Shown here one piece after another: positions 14,982-23,218 of a DNA stretch of 45,760 bases. This DNA comes from Bacillota bacterium (GTDB lineage: Bacteria > Bacillota > Clostridia > Tissierellales > Sedimentibacteraceae). Position numbers and translations under genes: made by a program. The notes beneath the pieces were generated by a model. That model made no database searches. It saw only the letters and a program-made list of their open reading frames with translations, and was not told the DNA's origin. The stretch lies in assembly GCA_023453025.1 (NCBI GenBank), contig JAEXUD010000056.1:1-45760 (forward strand), read 5' to 3'. Each line of letters starts with the position of its first letter. The first letter of the stretch is position 1.

Positions 14982-15755
14982 TTGAAGAAAAATCTATTGG
15001 CCATATTGATAGCGGTGCTATTGATTATAGCAGGAGCTGTTGCATATGGTCAGGATTTAAAGCTGCCGGAAGCAACTAGAGAATTTTATGTCAATGACTT
15101 TGCCGGCATAATAAGTGATGATGCTGAAAACAACATAGTTCAAGTTAATTTAAACTATGAAAAAACAAATGAAAAGCCTCAGATAGTAGTTGCGACAGTA
15201 CAAAACCTGCAAGGGTTGGATGAAAATAAATATGCCGTTGAACTCTTTGAAAAATGGCAGATAGGAAACAAAGACTATGATAACGGCGTATTGGTGCTGC
15301 TTTCTCTTGAAGAAAGAAGAATTAAGATAGAAGTGGGCTATGGGCTCGAAGGAGCAATCACCGATTCCGAATCAGGCAGAATACTTGATAATTCACTTGA
15401 TTATTTGTCTGCAGGAGATTACTCAACAGGACTTGAGAGCATTTTTTATCAGCTTGCAGAAAAGGTGAATGAAGAATACGGGTACAGCAATGACGAAATA
15501 TTCAGCAACGTTGATGTTGATGTACCTGATGAAAGACAATCCTCTGATGACGGAGCAGTTGTCAGACTGATAATGTTAATTGTTTTAATCATAATAATTA
15601 ATATTTTTGGCGGCGGCGGAAGAAGAGGAAGGCGAAGAGGAATGTTTATAATGCCGTTTATAAGACCGGGCGGCTTTGGAGGCGGAGGCTTCGGCGGAGG
15701 CGGTTTCGGAGGCGGAGGACGCTCAGGCGGAGGCGGAGCAGGTAGAGGCTTTTAA
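14982..15755 (+). CDS. TPM-domain protein (YgcG family) with Gly-rich tail
   Basis: A 257-residue exported protein. It has a signal peptide (residues about 1-24, ending near AYGQ), a TPM domain (about 30-160; FYVNDFAGIIS, LLSLEERRIKIEVGYGLEG), a second membrane helix (about 195-210) and a tail of FGGGG repeats ending in AGRGF. TPM domains occur in envelope proteins and in a photosystem II repair phosphatase, and the role in Firmicutes is unknown. I choose the TTG at 14982 since it follows GTGGAG by 10 nt and begins the signal peptide. Earlier in-frame starts overlap lemA. Confidence 0.85.
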   Translation: MKKNLLAILIAVLLIIAGAVAYGQDLKLPEATREFYVNDFAGIISDDAENNIVQVNLNYEKTNEKPQIVVATVQNLQGLDENKYAVELFEKWQIGNKDYDNGVLVLLSLEERRIKIEVGYGLEGAITDSESGRILDNSLDYLSAGDYSTGLESIFYQLAEKVNEEYGYSNDEIFSNVDVDVPDERQSSDDGAVVRLIMLIVLIIIINIFGGGGRRGRRRGMFIMPFIRPGGFGGGGFGGGGFGGGGRSGGGGAGRGF

Positions 15756-15762
15756 CCCCTTG

Positions 15763-15790
15763 TCATTCTGAACCGTAGGTGAAAAATCTC
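15763..15790. repeat. GTCATTCTGA dispersed repeat copy
   Basis: GTCATTCTGAACCGTAGGTG, then AAAAATCTC. It has the same core as the element at 10240 and sits between the TPM gene and a hairpin. Confidence 0.5.
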
Positions 15791-15811
15791 CTCTTTTAAA
15801 CATAAAAACAA

Positions 15812-15868
15812 ACAGCACATTCCCAGTATATCTACTTCTGTTTGCAGAATACATTGGGAATGTGCTGT
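15812..15868 (-). terminator. Long hairpin terminator between convergent genes
   Basis: A 14-bp perfect stem (ACAGCACATTCCCA at 15812 with its complement at 15855-15868) and an inner GTAT/ATAC pair. On the minus strand it is followed by TTTGTTTTTATG, so it terminates the acidic-protein gene. It may also stop transcription from the + side. Confidence 0.7.
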
Positions 15869-15889
15869 AAGTTATTAATTATTTTATAC

Positions 15890-16381
15890 TTACGATATTC
15901 TCCCTAAAAATATAATTTCATCAGTATCGGCATTTATAATAGAAAGTCCTTTTTCCTCCCAGTTAGAAGAACCAAGATATCCGATCCTCTCATCCCAGGC
16001 ATCGTCGTATTCATCCTTAGTAACCTTTTCACCATCAACAAAGTATTCAATTACAGATTCAATTAATTTAAATCCATCTGGAGAAGCATATTCAGATTCG
16101 TCATCGTAGTCGTAATCGTCATCATAATCATCTTCATAATTATCATAATCATAACTGTCATAACCAATATCAATATCGGCATCTGTATAAAGGTAACCGT
16201 AATTTATTAAATTATAAAGACATTCGTACATTTCATCCATGTCTTCATCATTGCTGTATGCATCAGCTAATTGAATAAAGAAATCCAGTATATCCTGACT
16301 TTTTACCTCATAAGTTACCTTGTCCTTGGTGTAAAGCATTTCTTTAAAATCACCGCTTTCATTTGTTATTGCAATTTTCAT
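15890..16381 (-). CDS. Hypothetical highly acidic protein
   Basis: A 163-residue soluble protein that I do not recognise. The N-terminal 70 residues look folded (a helical stretch with AMENDED-like acidic helices and YECLYNLINYGYLYT). Residues about 72-96 are an Asp/Tyr low-complexity tract (DYDNYEDDYDDDYDYDDES). The C-terminus has a short beta-like segment ending DEIIFLGRIS. There is no signal peptide or membrane helix. GGGGGATGGAAC precedes the ATG. It is a single-gene unit with its own terminator. The acidic tract could bind cations or basic proteins, but that is only an inference from composition. Confidence 0.7.
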   Translation of the reverse strand: MKIAITNESGDFKEMLYTKDKVTYEVKSQDILDFFIQLADAYSNDEDMDEMYECLYNLINYGYLYTDADIDIGYDSYDYDNYEDDYDDDYDYDDESEYASPDGFKLIESVIEYFVDGEKVTKDEYDDAWDERIGYLGSSNWEEKGLSIINADTDEIIFLGRIS

Positions 16382-16604
16382 GTTCCATCCCCCTCGAATC
16401 TAAATATTTATTTGTAAAATATATTAAGCTTTTAAAAATTTATCATACATTTTTTAAAATTATTTAAAATTAAATAGACAAATAAAACATATTTATTAAT
16501 CTCATAAAAAAAATGTCGCTATGTGTAGTGAAATTCATGTGATTGACAAACCATATTCTTGTAATTCTGGGGCACCAGCGACTTCTTGTCAAAATTTGAT
16601 TTGC
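16382..16604. other. AT-rich gap between divergent hypothetical genes
   Basis: No coding potential is evident. One feature stands out: AATGTCGCT near 16513 and AGCGACTT near 16577 flank about 60 nt and could pair. On the minus strand the GTCGC/GCGAC stem would be followed by a run of eight T. Confidence 0.4.
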
Positions 16605-16633
16605 TTGTTAATACTTAAAAAGCAGTTTATAAT
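16605..16633 (+). promoter_or_regulatory. Promoter of the small membrane-protein gene
   Basis: TTGTTA, a 17-nt spacer and TATAAT at 16628-16633, 54 nt before the chosen start. Confidence 0.6.
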
Positions 16634-16687
16634 AAATATAAAGATTTGGGCATCAAAAAGAAAATTATAAATGAGGAGGTGAATAGC

Positions 16688-17173
16688 ATGCTACATATCA
16701 GGTCACTTAACTCGACCAATGTTTTAATTTTGCTTGTAATTCTTGTTATAGCTGTTTCGGCAGTGCAGCTTCTTTCAAACTCAGACAGCAATGACAAATT
16801 AACAATTGCGATTCCTCAAAATGCTGTTGTTTATACAGATGAAGAGTCCGTTGCAATGCTTAGGGATGAGGGACAGTATGCTATGACTGATTTAGTCCGG
16901 CAGGAAGTTTATCTGGTTGACGGAGAATTAAATGTTGATTTTTGGTTTGATGAGGGTGTAAAACAAAATCAGATTGACAGTGCGCGGAGCTTTGTTATTA
17001 CCAGATTTGTGCTTAGAAGCGGTCAAGGAGCATTCTTGGGTGCCGGTCCATATACAGACATCATAAAAAATAAAGAGATAACCTGGAAAACCGTAAGCTG
17101 CAGGATATATACAGGAGATGAGCAGGTATCATACGAAGCCTACAATGATAAAGGTCAATTAATTAATCAATAG
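16688..17173 (+). CDS. Hypothetical membrane-anchored protein
   Basis: 161 residues. One N-terminal helix (about 11-31, LILLVILVIAVSAVQLL) has a short leader before it, and the rest is probably extracytoplasmic. The soluble part has a mixed alpha/beta pattern with no recognised motif. The start is the ATG at 16688, right after GAGGAGGTGAATAGC. A longer start 42 nt upstream would swallow that ribosome site. It is a monocistronic unit between a good promoter and a good terminator. Function unknown. Confidence 0.75.
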   Translation: MLHIRSLNSTNVLILLVILVIAVSAVQLLSNSDSNDKLTIAIPQNAVVYTDEESVAMLRDEGQYAMTDLVRQEVYLVDGELNVDFWFDEGVKQNQIDSARSFVITRFVLRSGQGAFLGAGPYTDIIKNKEITWKTVSCRIYTGDEQVSYEAYNDKGQLINQ

Positions 17174-17176
17174 TAC

Positions 17177-17216
17177 AAAAATCCGGATTAGCTGTGAGGC
17201 TGAAGCCGGATTTTTT
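17177..17216 (+). terminator. Terminator after the small membrane-protein gene
   Basis: AAAATCCGG / CCGGATTTTTT with an inner AGC/GCT pair, followed by a T run. Confidence 0.8.
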
Positions 17217-17240
17217 CCTGATTGTCTGTCGGTAATTTGT

Positions 17241-17963
17241 TTACTGCATTATAATCTGATTGTTGTGCTGCAGTTCAATAATGTTAACTGCTGTGGGTTC
17301 CTGAGATTTTTTAAAGTCCCTTGTTATATTGAAATTATCCCAAAAGTGCATCGGAACAAATACCTTTGGCTGCATCTGCTCAATAAAATATTGTCCCCCG
17401 CTCAAATAATTTTCTTCAAGTCTTCCGTCAACAGGGAAAAATGCAACATCAATAGCGACGTCTTTGATTAAAATGTCTTTAATTATGCTTTTAAAAGCAG
17501 TTTCCATTTCCTTTTCTTCCTCAGGAGTATCATCCGACCATTTCCACCAGTTCAAATCTCCGGCATGAAACAGTTTTATACCATCAATGCTGCACAGAAA
17601 GCTTATGCCCTGGTCTGTGGAGCCAAAGGTGCTTATTTTTAAATTGTTAATTGAAAACTCGTCGTTTTGTTTTGCAGTATAAAGATTGTTTACGCTGTTG
17701 TAAAGCTTTATATCACTGCTTAATATGTAGTAGGTGTTTTCCTTCCTGCTGCACCAGGACATTATTTCCGCATTGAAATGGTCCTGATGACTGTGGGATG
17801 AAAATACATACAAGGGTTTTTCACTTTTAAAAATATTATTCAAAAGCTCTTGAAAATCAAAATCTTCGTTTTTATCTTTCTTATTTTTAAAATAATCAAA
17901 TATTAAAAAAGAGCTTTCGGTTTCAACAATAAAGCAGCTGTGATAAATATAATATATTTTCAA
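17241..17963 (-). CDS. MBL-fold metallo-hydrolase (UlaG-like)
   Basis: A 240-residue cytosolic metallo-beta-lactamase-fold protein. It opens with the strand pattern IYYIYHSCFIVETESSFLIFD. The metal motif is SHSHQDHFNAE (about 57-67), followed by HAGDLNWWKW near 135 and VPMHFWDN near 212, giving the usual His/Asp ligand set. The closest family is the UlaG/YtkL-like hydrolases, and the substrate cannot be told. The TTG start is set by GGAG about 11 nt upstream, a slightly long spacing. It converges with the hypothetical gene on the + strand. Confidence 0.8.
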   Translation of the reverse strand: MKIYYIYHSCFIVETESSFLIFDYFKNKKDKNEDFDFQELLNNIFKSEKPLYVFSSHSHQDHFNAEIMSWCSRKENTYYILSSDIKLYNSVNNLYTAKQNDEFSINNLKISTFGSTDQGISFLCSIDGIKLFHAGDLNWWKWSDDTPEEEKEMETAFKSIIKDILIKDVAIDVAFFPVDGRLEENYLSGGQYFIEQMQPKVFVPMHFWDNFNITRDFKKSQEPTAVNIIELQHNNQIIMQ

Positions 17964-18115
17964 GATTATTCATCTCCATTCAGAATTTTTATAATATCAT
18001 AACATAAAAAACAGTATTTAAAAAGAATATTTCATTATTTAAAGTTAAAAATATAGTATAATTCATAATAAAATAAAGGAATTTTATGAAAAAATAATAA
18101 AATTAAAAATAGTAT

Positions 18116-18144
18116 TTGTAATTAAAGTAAATGCATAGTATAAT
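18116..18144 (+). promoter_or_regulatory. Promoter of the DEAD-box helicase gene
   Basis: TTGTAA, a 17-nt spacer and TATAAT at 18139-18144, 38 nt before the start codon. Confidence 0.6.
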
Positions 18145-18182
18145 GAGAAGTTAATAAAAATAGAACGAGGTAGAAAAGATTA

Positions 18183-19856
18183 ATGAAAATTGAAAATGTA
18201 ATTTTGAATGACAACATTCAAAAAGCCTTAGATGAAATGGGCTTTACAGAAGGAACCCAGATTCAGCAAGAGGCAATTCCTGTTATACTAGAGGGAAAAG
18301 ATATTGTAGGCCAATCAAATACAGGAACCGGAAAAACAGCTGCATTTGGTATACCAATACTTGAAAAGATAGATAGAAATATAAAAATGCCGCAAGCCAT
18401 TGTTTTATTGCCAACAAGAGAGCTTGCTGTTCAAGTAGCAAATGAATTCAGAAAATACGGAAAATACATGGACGGCATTAAGACCGTAACAGTTTACGGC
18501 GGTGCTGATATTCGTGATCAAATAAATAAGCTGAAATCGGGAGCACAAATTATTGTGGGAACTCCGGGACGAGTTATTGATTTAATAGACAGACACGTTA
18601 TAAAGTTAAGTGAATTAAAAATGGCAGTGCTGGATGAAGCGGATGAGATGCTTAAAATGGGCTTCAGAGAAGATATTGAGTTGATTTTAAGCAAAATAGA
18701 CCATCCTGTTCAGACATTGTTGTTTTCGGCAACAATTCCGGATGCAATGAGAAATATTATTAAAAAGTTTCTTAATAATCCTGCGACAGTCAAGGTTCTA
18801 AGAGAAGGTATAACAGCCAAGGAAGTAAAGCAAAGCTATTTTCTTGTTAAGCATTCCGATAAGGTGGATGCGCTGGGAAGACTTATCGATACCTACACAC
18901 CGAGATTGGCACTGGTATTCTGCAATACTAAAAAGTCTGTTGACGAGCTGTATGACCAGCTTATCGAAAGAGGCTACAACTGTGACAAGATGCACGGTGA
19001 TATAAAGCAGTCTCAAAGAATTGACACACTGAACAAGTTTAACAACGGGCTCATAGAAATATTGATTGCAACAGATGTAGCTGCAAGAGGCTTGGACATT
19101 AAAGAGGTTGATATAGTAATAAACTATGAGGTTCCTTCAAAGGAAGATTACTATGTTCACCGTATCGGTAGAACAGGCAGAGCCGGCAAGGAAGGGGCAT
19201 CCTTCACACTTGTTTCTGCCAAAGAAATGAAAAAAATTGAAATGATTGAAAGATATACGAAAAAGGATATCAGAAAAAGAACGATTCCTACAGTTGACAA
19301 GGTAAATGAAGTTAAACAGGATAAATTCATAAGAAATATAGTTGAGGTTATAGAAAAAGAAGACCTGGGAGAAAACAGAGAGCTTGCTGGCAGGCTGATG
19401 GCACAAGGACATGATGCAGAGACGCTGATTGCCGCAATGATTAAAAAGCTGGTTAAATTCGACAACTCAGAGGAAAGAGATTTAAATGATATAATTCCGG
19501 AGCGAAAGAAATTTACCAGGGAATCAAAAAGATTAGATGATAAGGATACAGTAAGATTTCATGTAAACCTGGGTAAAAAGCAGGGAATCAGACCGGGGGA
19601 TATACTGGGTGCTGTTGCAGGAGAATGCAATATACCCGGCTCCGATATAGGCGAAATAGAAATTCTTGAAAATTATTCTTTCTTTACCGCAGCAACCGAG
19701 CATAAAAGCCGCATCCTTAAAAAGATGGAAGGTGCTCAGATAAAGGGCAAGGATGTCATAATTGAACTGTCCAAGGAAAAGAAATCAAGACAATCAAGAA
19801 ATAAGACATCAGATAATAATTGGGGAAGAAAGAAAACATCAAGAAAAAAATCTTAA
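18183..19856 (+). CDS. DEAD-box RNA helicase (DeaD/CshA-like, with DbpA-type RNA-binding domain)
   Basis: A 557-residue ATP-dependent RNA helicase. It has a Q motif (GFTEGTQIQQEAIP), Walker A SNTGTGKTAAF (about 45), DEAD in LDEADEMLKMGF (about 150), SAT in LLFSATIP, and motif VI HRIGRTGRAG (about 321-330). The helicase core spans about 1-370. Residues about 455-525 (VRFHVNLGKKQGIRPGDILGAV...) match the DbpA RNA-binding domain, an RRM-like fold that in YxiN/DbpA binds 23S rRNA. The tail (about 530-557) is rich in Lys/Arg/Ser. A role in ribosome assembly or cold-stress RNA remodelling is likely. It is a monocistronic gene upstream of the thrS T-box. Confidence 0.93.
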   Translation: MKIENVILNDNIQKALDEMGFTEGTQIQQEAIPVILEGKDIVGQSNTGTGKTAAFGIPILEKIDRNIKMPQAIVLLPTRELAVQVANEFRKYGKYMDGIKTVTVYGGADIRDQINKLKSGAQIIVGTPGRVIDLIDRHVIKLSELKMAVLDEADEMLKMGFREDIELILSKIDHPVQTLLFSATIPDAMRNIIKKFLNNPATVKVLREGITAKEVKQSYFLVKHSDKVDALGRLIDTYTPRLALVFCNTKKSVDELYDQLIERGYNCDKMHGDIKQSQRIDTLNKFNNGLIEILIATDVAARGLDIKEVDIVINYEVPSKEDYYVHRIGRTGRAGKEGASFTLVSAKEMKKIEMIERYTKKDIRKRTIPTVDKVNEVKQDKFIRNIVEVIEKEDLGENRELAGRLMAQGHDAETLIAAMIKKLVKFDNSEERDLNDIIPERKKFTRESKRLDDKDTVRFHVNLGKKQGIRPGDILGAVAGECNIPGSDIGEIEILENYSFFTAATEHKSRILKKMEGAQIKGKDVIIELSKEKKSRQSRNKTSDNNWGRKKTSRKKS

Positions 19857-19863
19857 ATATATA

Positions 19864-19893
19864 TTGACAAAAATTATTAGTCAGTAATATAAT
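19864..19893 (+). promoter_or_regulatory. Promoter of the thrS T-box transcript
   Basis: TTGACA at 19864, an 18-nt spacer and TATAAT at 19888-19893. It starts just after the helicase stop codon. Confidence 0.75.
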
Positions 19894-19899
19894 AGGAAA

Positions 19900-20118
19900 A
19901 ATGAACTGTGAAGGATCGAGTAAAACAGATACGGCAACAAAGAGATGGAAGATAAGGTGAGAGCTTCCTTTGCATGGCTGTTTGAAAACTAATCCGGAGT
20001 TAAGACCGAAAGCAATGTCGTAAGGTCTTGGTATGGATGCCTTAAATCTGTCGAGAAGCAACTAAGGTGGAACCACGATATATTCGTCCTTGAACATTTG
20101 TATGTTCAAGGACTTTTT
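19900..20118 (+). promoter_or_regulatory. T-box riboswitch of thrS
   Basis: The canonical T-box sequence AAGGTGGAACCACG is at 20064-20077, before a terminator stem GTCCTTGAACA / TGTTCAAGGAC plus T run (20085-20118). Upstream lie a stem I with GGTGAGAGCTTCC in its distal part and a specifier region TTTGAAAACTA, where ACT (19988-19990) is the likely threonine codon. Uncharged tRNA-Thr binding favours the antiterminator and turns on thrS. The ACT assignment is my inference from position, while the T-box call itself is firm. Confidence 0.93.
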
Positions 20119-20134
20119 ATATTTATAAAGGTAT

Positions 20135-20191
20135 GGGGACACACCTCTAAAGTATGGATAGCCTTGGAGTAAGCTTTAGAGGAATGTACCC
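20135..20191. repeat. GGGGACA-type inverted repeat between T-box and thrS
   Basis: The left arm is GGGGACACACCTCTAAAG (20135-20152). The right arm is CTTTAGAGGAATGTACCC (20174-20191). The inner 9 bp match perfectly, the outer part only partly, and the loop is 21 nt. A half-copy is at 651-667. It looks like a small mobile repeat inserted in the thrS leader, possibly a REP/RAYT-type element, but no transposase is visible. Confidence 0.6.
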
Positions 20192-20239
20192 GATTATATT
20201 AAAACTTATAAAATTCAAAATCAAATTGGAGGAATTATT

Positions 20240-22165
20240 ATGATAAAATTAACTTTACCTGACAATTCGGTCAGAGAATACGAAGCAGGAGTGCTTGCTT
20301 TAGACGTAGCTAAAAGTATAAGTGAAGGACTTGCAAGAAATGTTGTCGGAGCTGTTTACAACGATACGACAATAGGGTTGATGGACAAAATAAATGAAGA
20401 CGGTTCAATTAAATTTTTGAAATTTGAAGACAAAGAAGGAAAGCATATATTCTGGCATACATCATCACATATTATGGCGCAGGCTATAAAAAGATTGTGG
20501 CCGGAGGCAAAGCTGGCAATCGGACCGGCTATTGAAAACGGATTCTATTATGATATAGATCTAGATTACAGGTTGGTTCAGGAAGATTTCGAGAAAATAG
20601 AAGCAGAAATGAAGAAAATCGTTAAAGAAGGACTTGAGCTTGAAAGATTTGAGCTTCCCAGAGCAGAAGCAATAAAATTCATGGAAGAAAAACAGGAGCC
20701 TTACAAGGTTGAGTTAATCAATGACTTGCCGGAGGATGCTATAATTTCCTTCTACAAACAGGGAGATTTTGTTGACCTTTGTGCAGGACCACACCTTGAA
20801 TCAACTAAAAAACCAAAGGCTGTAAAGATACTCAGCATTGCCGGAGCATACTGGAGAGGAAACGAAAACAACAAGATGCTCCAGAGAGTATACGGCATCA
20901 CTTTTGAAAAAGCAAAAGAATTAGAAGACTATATAAAGATGATGGAAGAAGCCAAAAAGCGTGACCACAGAAAGCTTGGCAAGGAATTAGACTTGTTTTT
21001 CATGTCAGAAGAAGGTCCGGGGTTCCCGTTCTTCCTGCCAAAGGGTGTTGAAGTTAAAAATGAGCTTATGAAATTCTGGAGAGAAATGCATAAAAAAGCA
21101 GGCTATGTGGAAATAGAATCCCCGTTGATGCTGAACAAGCACCTTTGGGAAGTGTCAGGTCATTGGTACAATTACAGAGAAAACATGTATACAACTGTAA
21201 TTGATGAGCAGGATTTTGCTATTAAACCCATGAACTGTCCGGGAGGAATTCTGGTATACAAAAATTCAATGCATTCATACAAGGATTTCCCTATGAGAGT
21301 AGCTGAAGTAGGCAGAGTCCACAGACATGAACTTTCCGGAGCACTGCATGGATTAATGCGTGTCAGAGCGTTTACACAGGATGATGCTCACCTGTACATT
21401 TTGCCTGAACAAATAAAGGATGAAATAAAAGGTGTTATCAAATTAATTGATGAAATATATAAAAGATTTGGTTTCTCATATAATTTAGAGCTGTCTACAA
21501 GACCGGAAAAATTCATGGGGGACATAAAAGACTGGGATATGGCAGAAGCTTCATTAAAGGCAGCATTAGAAGAGCTTGAATTAAACTATGTGATAAATGA
21601 AGGTGACGGCGCATTCTACGGACCAAAAATAGACTTCCACTTAACAGACTGCATAGGAAGAACATGGCAGTGCGGAACAATTCAGCTGGACTATCAGATG
21701 CCGCAGCGTTTTGAAATGGAATATGTAGGAGCGGACGGTCAGAAGCACAGACCAATTATGATTCACAGAACAGCATTCGGAAGCATCGAGAGATTCTTCG
21801 GAATACTCATCGAGCAATTTGCCGGTGCATTCCCGACATGGCTGGCACCTGTACAGGTAAAAGTGCTGCCTATATCAGATAAATTCATGGGCTATGCCGA
21901 AAATGTCAAGACACAGCTGGAGGAATTGAACATCAAGGTTGAACTTGATTCAAGAGCCGAAAAAATCGGATATAAAATAAGAGAAGCGCAGATGCAGAAA
22001 ATTCCATACATGTTTGTAGTGGGAGAAAAAGAAGCCGAAAGCAAGACTGTATCAGTAAGAGAAAGACAAAAAGGCGACATAGGAAGCATGAGCATTGCAG
22101 AAATCAGCAGTATAATTTTAGATAAAATAAGCTCAAGAGAAAATGACTCACCACAGTCGATATAG
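20240..22165 (+). CDS. thrS: Threonine--tRNA ligase
   Basis: A 641-residue class II aminoacyl-tRNA synthetase. The TGS domain is at 1-60, and the editing domain has HTSSH (about 72-76) and CAGPHLE (about 180). The catalytic core has KPMNCPGG (zinc Cys near 334), motif 2 RVHRHELSGALHGLMRVR (about 361-378) and motif 3 HRTAFGSIERFFGIL (about 508). The C-terminal anticodon domain starts at about 535. The ribosome site TTGGAGGAATTATT precedes the ATG. It is regulated by the T-box upstream. Confidence 0.98.
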   Translation: MIKLTLPDNSVREYEAGVLALDVAKSISEGLARNVVGAVYNDTTIGLMDKINEDGSIKFLKFEDKEGKHIFWHTSSHIMAQAIKRLWPEAKLAIGPAIENGFYYDIDLDYRLVQEDFEKIEAEMKKIVKEGLELERFELPRAEAIKFMEEKQEPYKVELINDLPEDAIISFYKQGDFVDLCAGPHLESTKKPKAVKILSIAGAYWRGNENNKMLQRVYGITFEKAKELEDYIKMMEEAKKRDHRKLGKELDLFFMSEEGPGFPFFLPKGVEVKNELMKFWREMHKKAGYVEIESPLMLNKHLWEVSGHWYNYRENMYTTVIDEQDFAIKPMNCPGGILVYKNSMHSYKDFPMRVAEVGRVHRHELSGALHGLMRVRAFTQDDAHLYILPEQIKDEIKGVIKLIDEIYKRFGFSYNLELSTRPEKFMGDIKDWDMAEASLKAALEELELNYVINEGDGAFYGPKIDFHLTDCIGRTWQCGTIQLDYQMPQRFEMEYVGADGQKHRPIMIHRTAFGSIERFFGILIEQFAGAFPTWLAPVQVKVLPISDKFMGYAENVKTQLEELNIKVELDSRAEKIGYKIREAQMQKIPYMFVVGEKEAESKTVSVRERQKGDIGSMSIAEISSIILDKISSRENDSPQSI

Positions 22166-22262
22166 TCATTGATACCCAGAGTATCAGCAGATTATCACCA
22201 CTGACATCAGCAGACGGTCATTTTGAGCATCAGTAAATTGTAACCGAAAGCATAAACCAGCA

Positions 22263-22300
22263 AACTGTCATCCGGAGAGGTAAAGGATGACAGTTTTTTT
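22263..22300 (+). terminator. Terminator of thrS
   Basis: AACTGTCATCC / GGATGACAGTT stem with an 11-nt loop and a run of seven T. The preceding 100 nt contain another GTCATT-type fragment (22217), but no gene. Confidence 0.85.
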
Positions 22301-22309
22301 ATGTAAATA

Positions 22310-22338
22310 TTGTTTATGATTAACATAAGGGGTATAAT
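22310..22338 (+). promoter_or_regulatory. Promoter of nfo
   Basis: TTGTTT, a 17-nt spacer and TATAAT at 22333-22338, 18 nt before the start codon. Confidence 0.6.
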
Positions 22339-22356
22339 AATAAATATGGAGGTAGT

Positions 22357-23193
22357 ATGCTAAAAATAGGATGTCATTTATCAGTTTCAAACGGATATGA
22401 AAAAATGGGAAAAGACGCACTGAAAATAGGCGCCAATACTTTTCAATATTTTACCCGGAATCCAAGAGGAAGCAAAGCAAAAAAAATAGATGTAAAAGAT
22501 GTGGAAAGGCTGAGAGATTTAATGGAAAAACACGAATTTGCCAAGGTAATCGGACATGCGCCGTACACGCTAAATATATGCTCTGCCGACGAAAGAACCA
22601 GGGAATTTGCATTAGAGGTTTTAGAGGATGACTTGTCGAGGATGGAATTCCTGCCAAACAACTATTATAATTTTCATCCCGGAAGCCACGTGAAGCAAGG
22701 TGTTGAAATCGGTATAAAATATATTTCAGATGCATTAAATAAAGTAATAAAAGAAAATCAAACCACTGTTGTTTTACTGGAAACAATGTCCGGTAAAGGA
22801 ACAGAAATAGGACGGACCTTTGAAGAATTAAAGCAAATAATAGATGGTGTCAATCTTTCTGAAAAGCTGGGTGTGTGTCTTGATACATGTCATGTTTATG
22901 ATTCAGGATATGATATAGTAAACGATTTGGATCGTGTTATAAATGAGTTTGATAAGGTTATCGGACTTGACAGGCTGTACGCAATACATTTAAACGACAG
23001 CAAAAATCCGTTTAACAGTCAAAAAGACAGACATGAAACAATAGGTAACGGACAAATCGGCATGGAAGCAATAATCAGGATTATCAATCACCCGAAATTA
23101 AGAAATTTGCCGTTTGTTTTAGAAACACCCAACGAGTTAGAAGGTCATGAAAAAGAAATGAAAATGCTCAGAGAAGCATATAAGAAACTATAA
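22357..23193 (+). CDS. nfo: Endonuclease IV (deoxyribonuclease IV)
   Basis: A 278-residue TIM-barrel AP endonuclease of the Nfo family, which cuts 5' to abasic sites in base excision repair. Typical segments are IGCHLSVSNGYEKM at the N-terminus, NIIGHAPYT-like VIGHAPYTLN, NFHPGSH (about 108), LLETMSGKGTEIG (about 140), CLDTCHVYDSGYDI (about 174) and AIHLNDSKNPFNSQKDRHE (about 214). Together these give the three-zinc ligand set. The ATG follows GGAGGTAGT. It forms an operon with the phosphorylase gene, with a 25-nt gap. Confidence 0.96.
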   Translation: MLKIGCHLSVSNGYEKMGKDALKIGANTFQYFTRNPRGSKAKKIDVKDVERLRDLMEKHEFAKVIGHAPYTLNICSADERTREFALEVLEDDLSRMEFLPNNYYNFHPGSHVKQGVEIGIKYISDALNKVIKENQTTVVLLETMSGKGTEIGRTFEELKQIIDGVNLSEKLGVCLDTCHVYDSGYDIVNDLDRVINEFDKVIGLDRLYAIHLNDSKNPFNSQKDRHETIGNGQIGMEAIIRIINHPKLRNLPFVLETPNELEGHEKEMKMLREAYKKL

Positions 23194-23218
23194 TGAAATT
23201 ATAACACAAGGAGGGCAT

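Noticed and set aside
21513..22095. Long antisense open frames inside thrS, and similar ones inside spoIIP, lepA, the helicase and the ABC genes
   Set aside because: They lie wholly within well-identified genes on the opposite strand and have no family-like sequence or ribosome sites.
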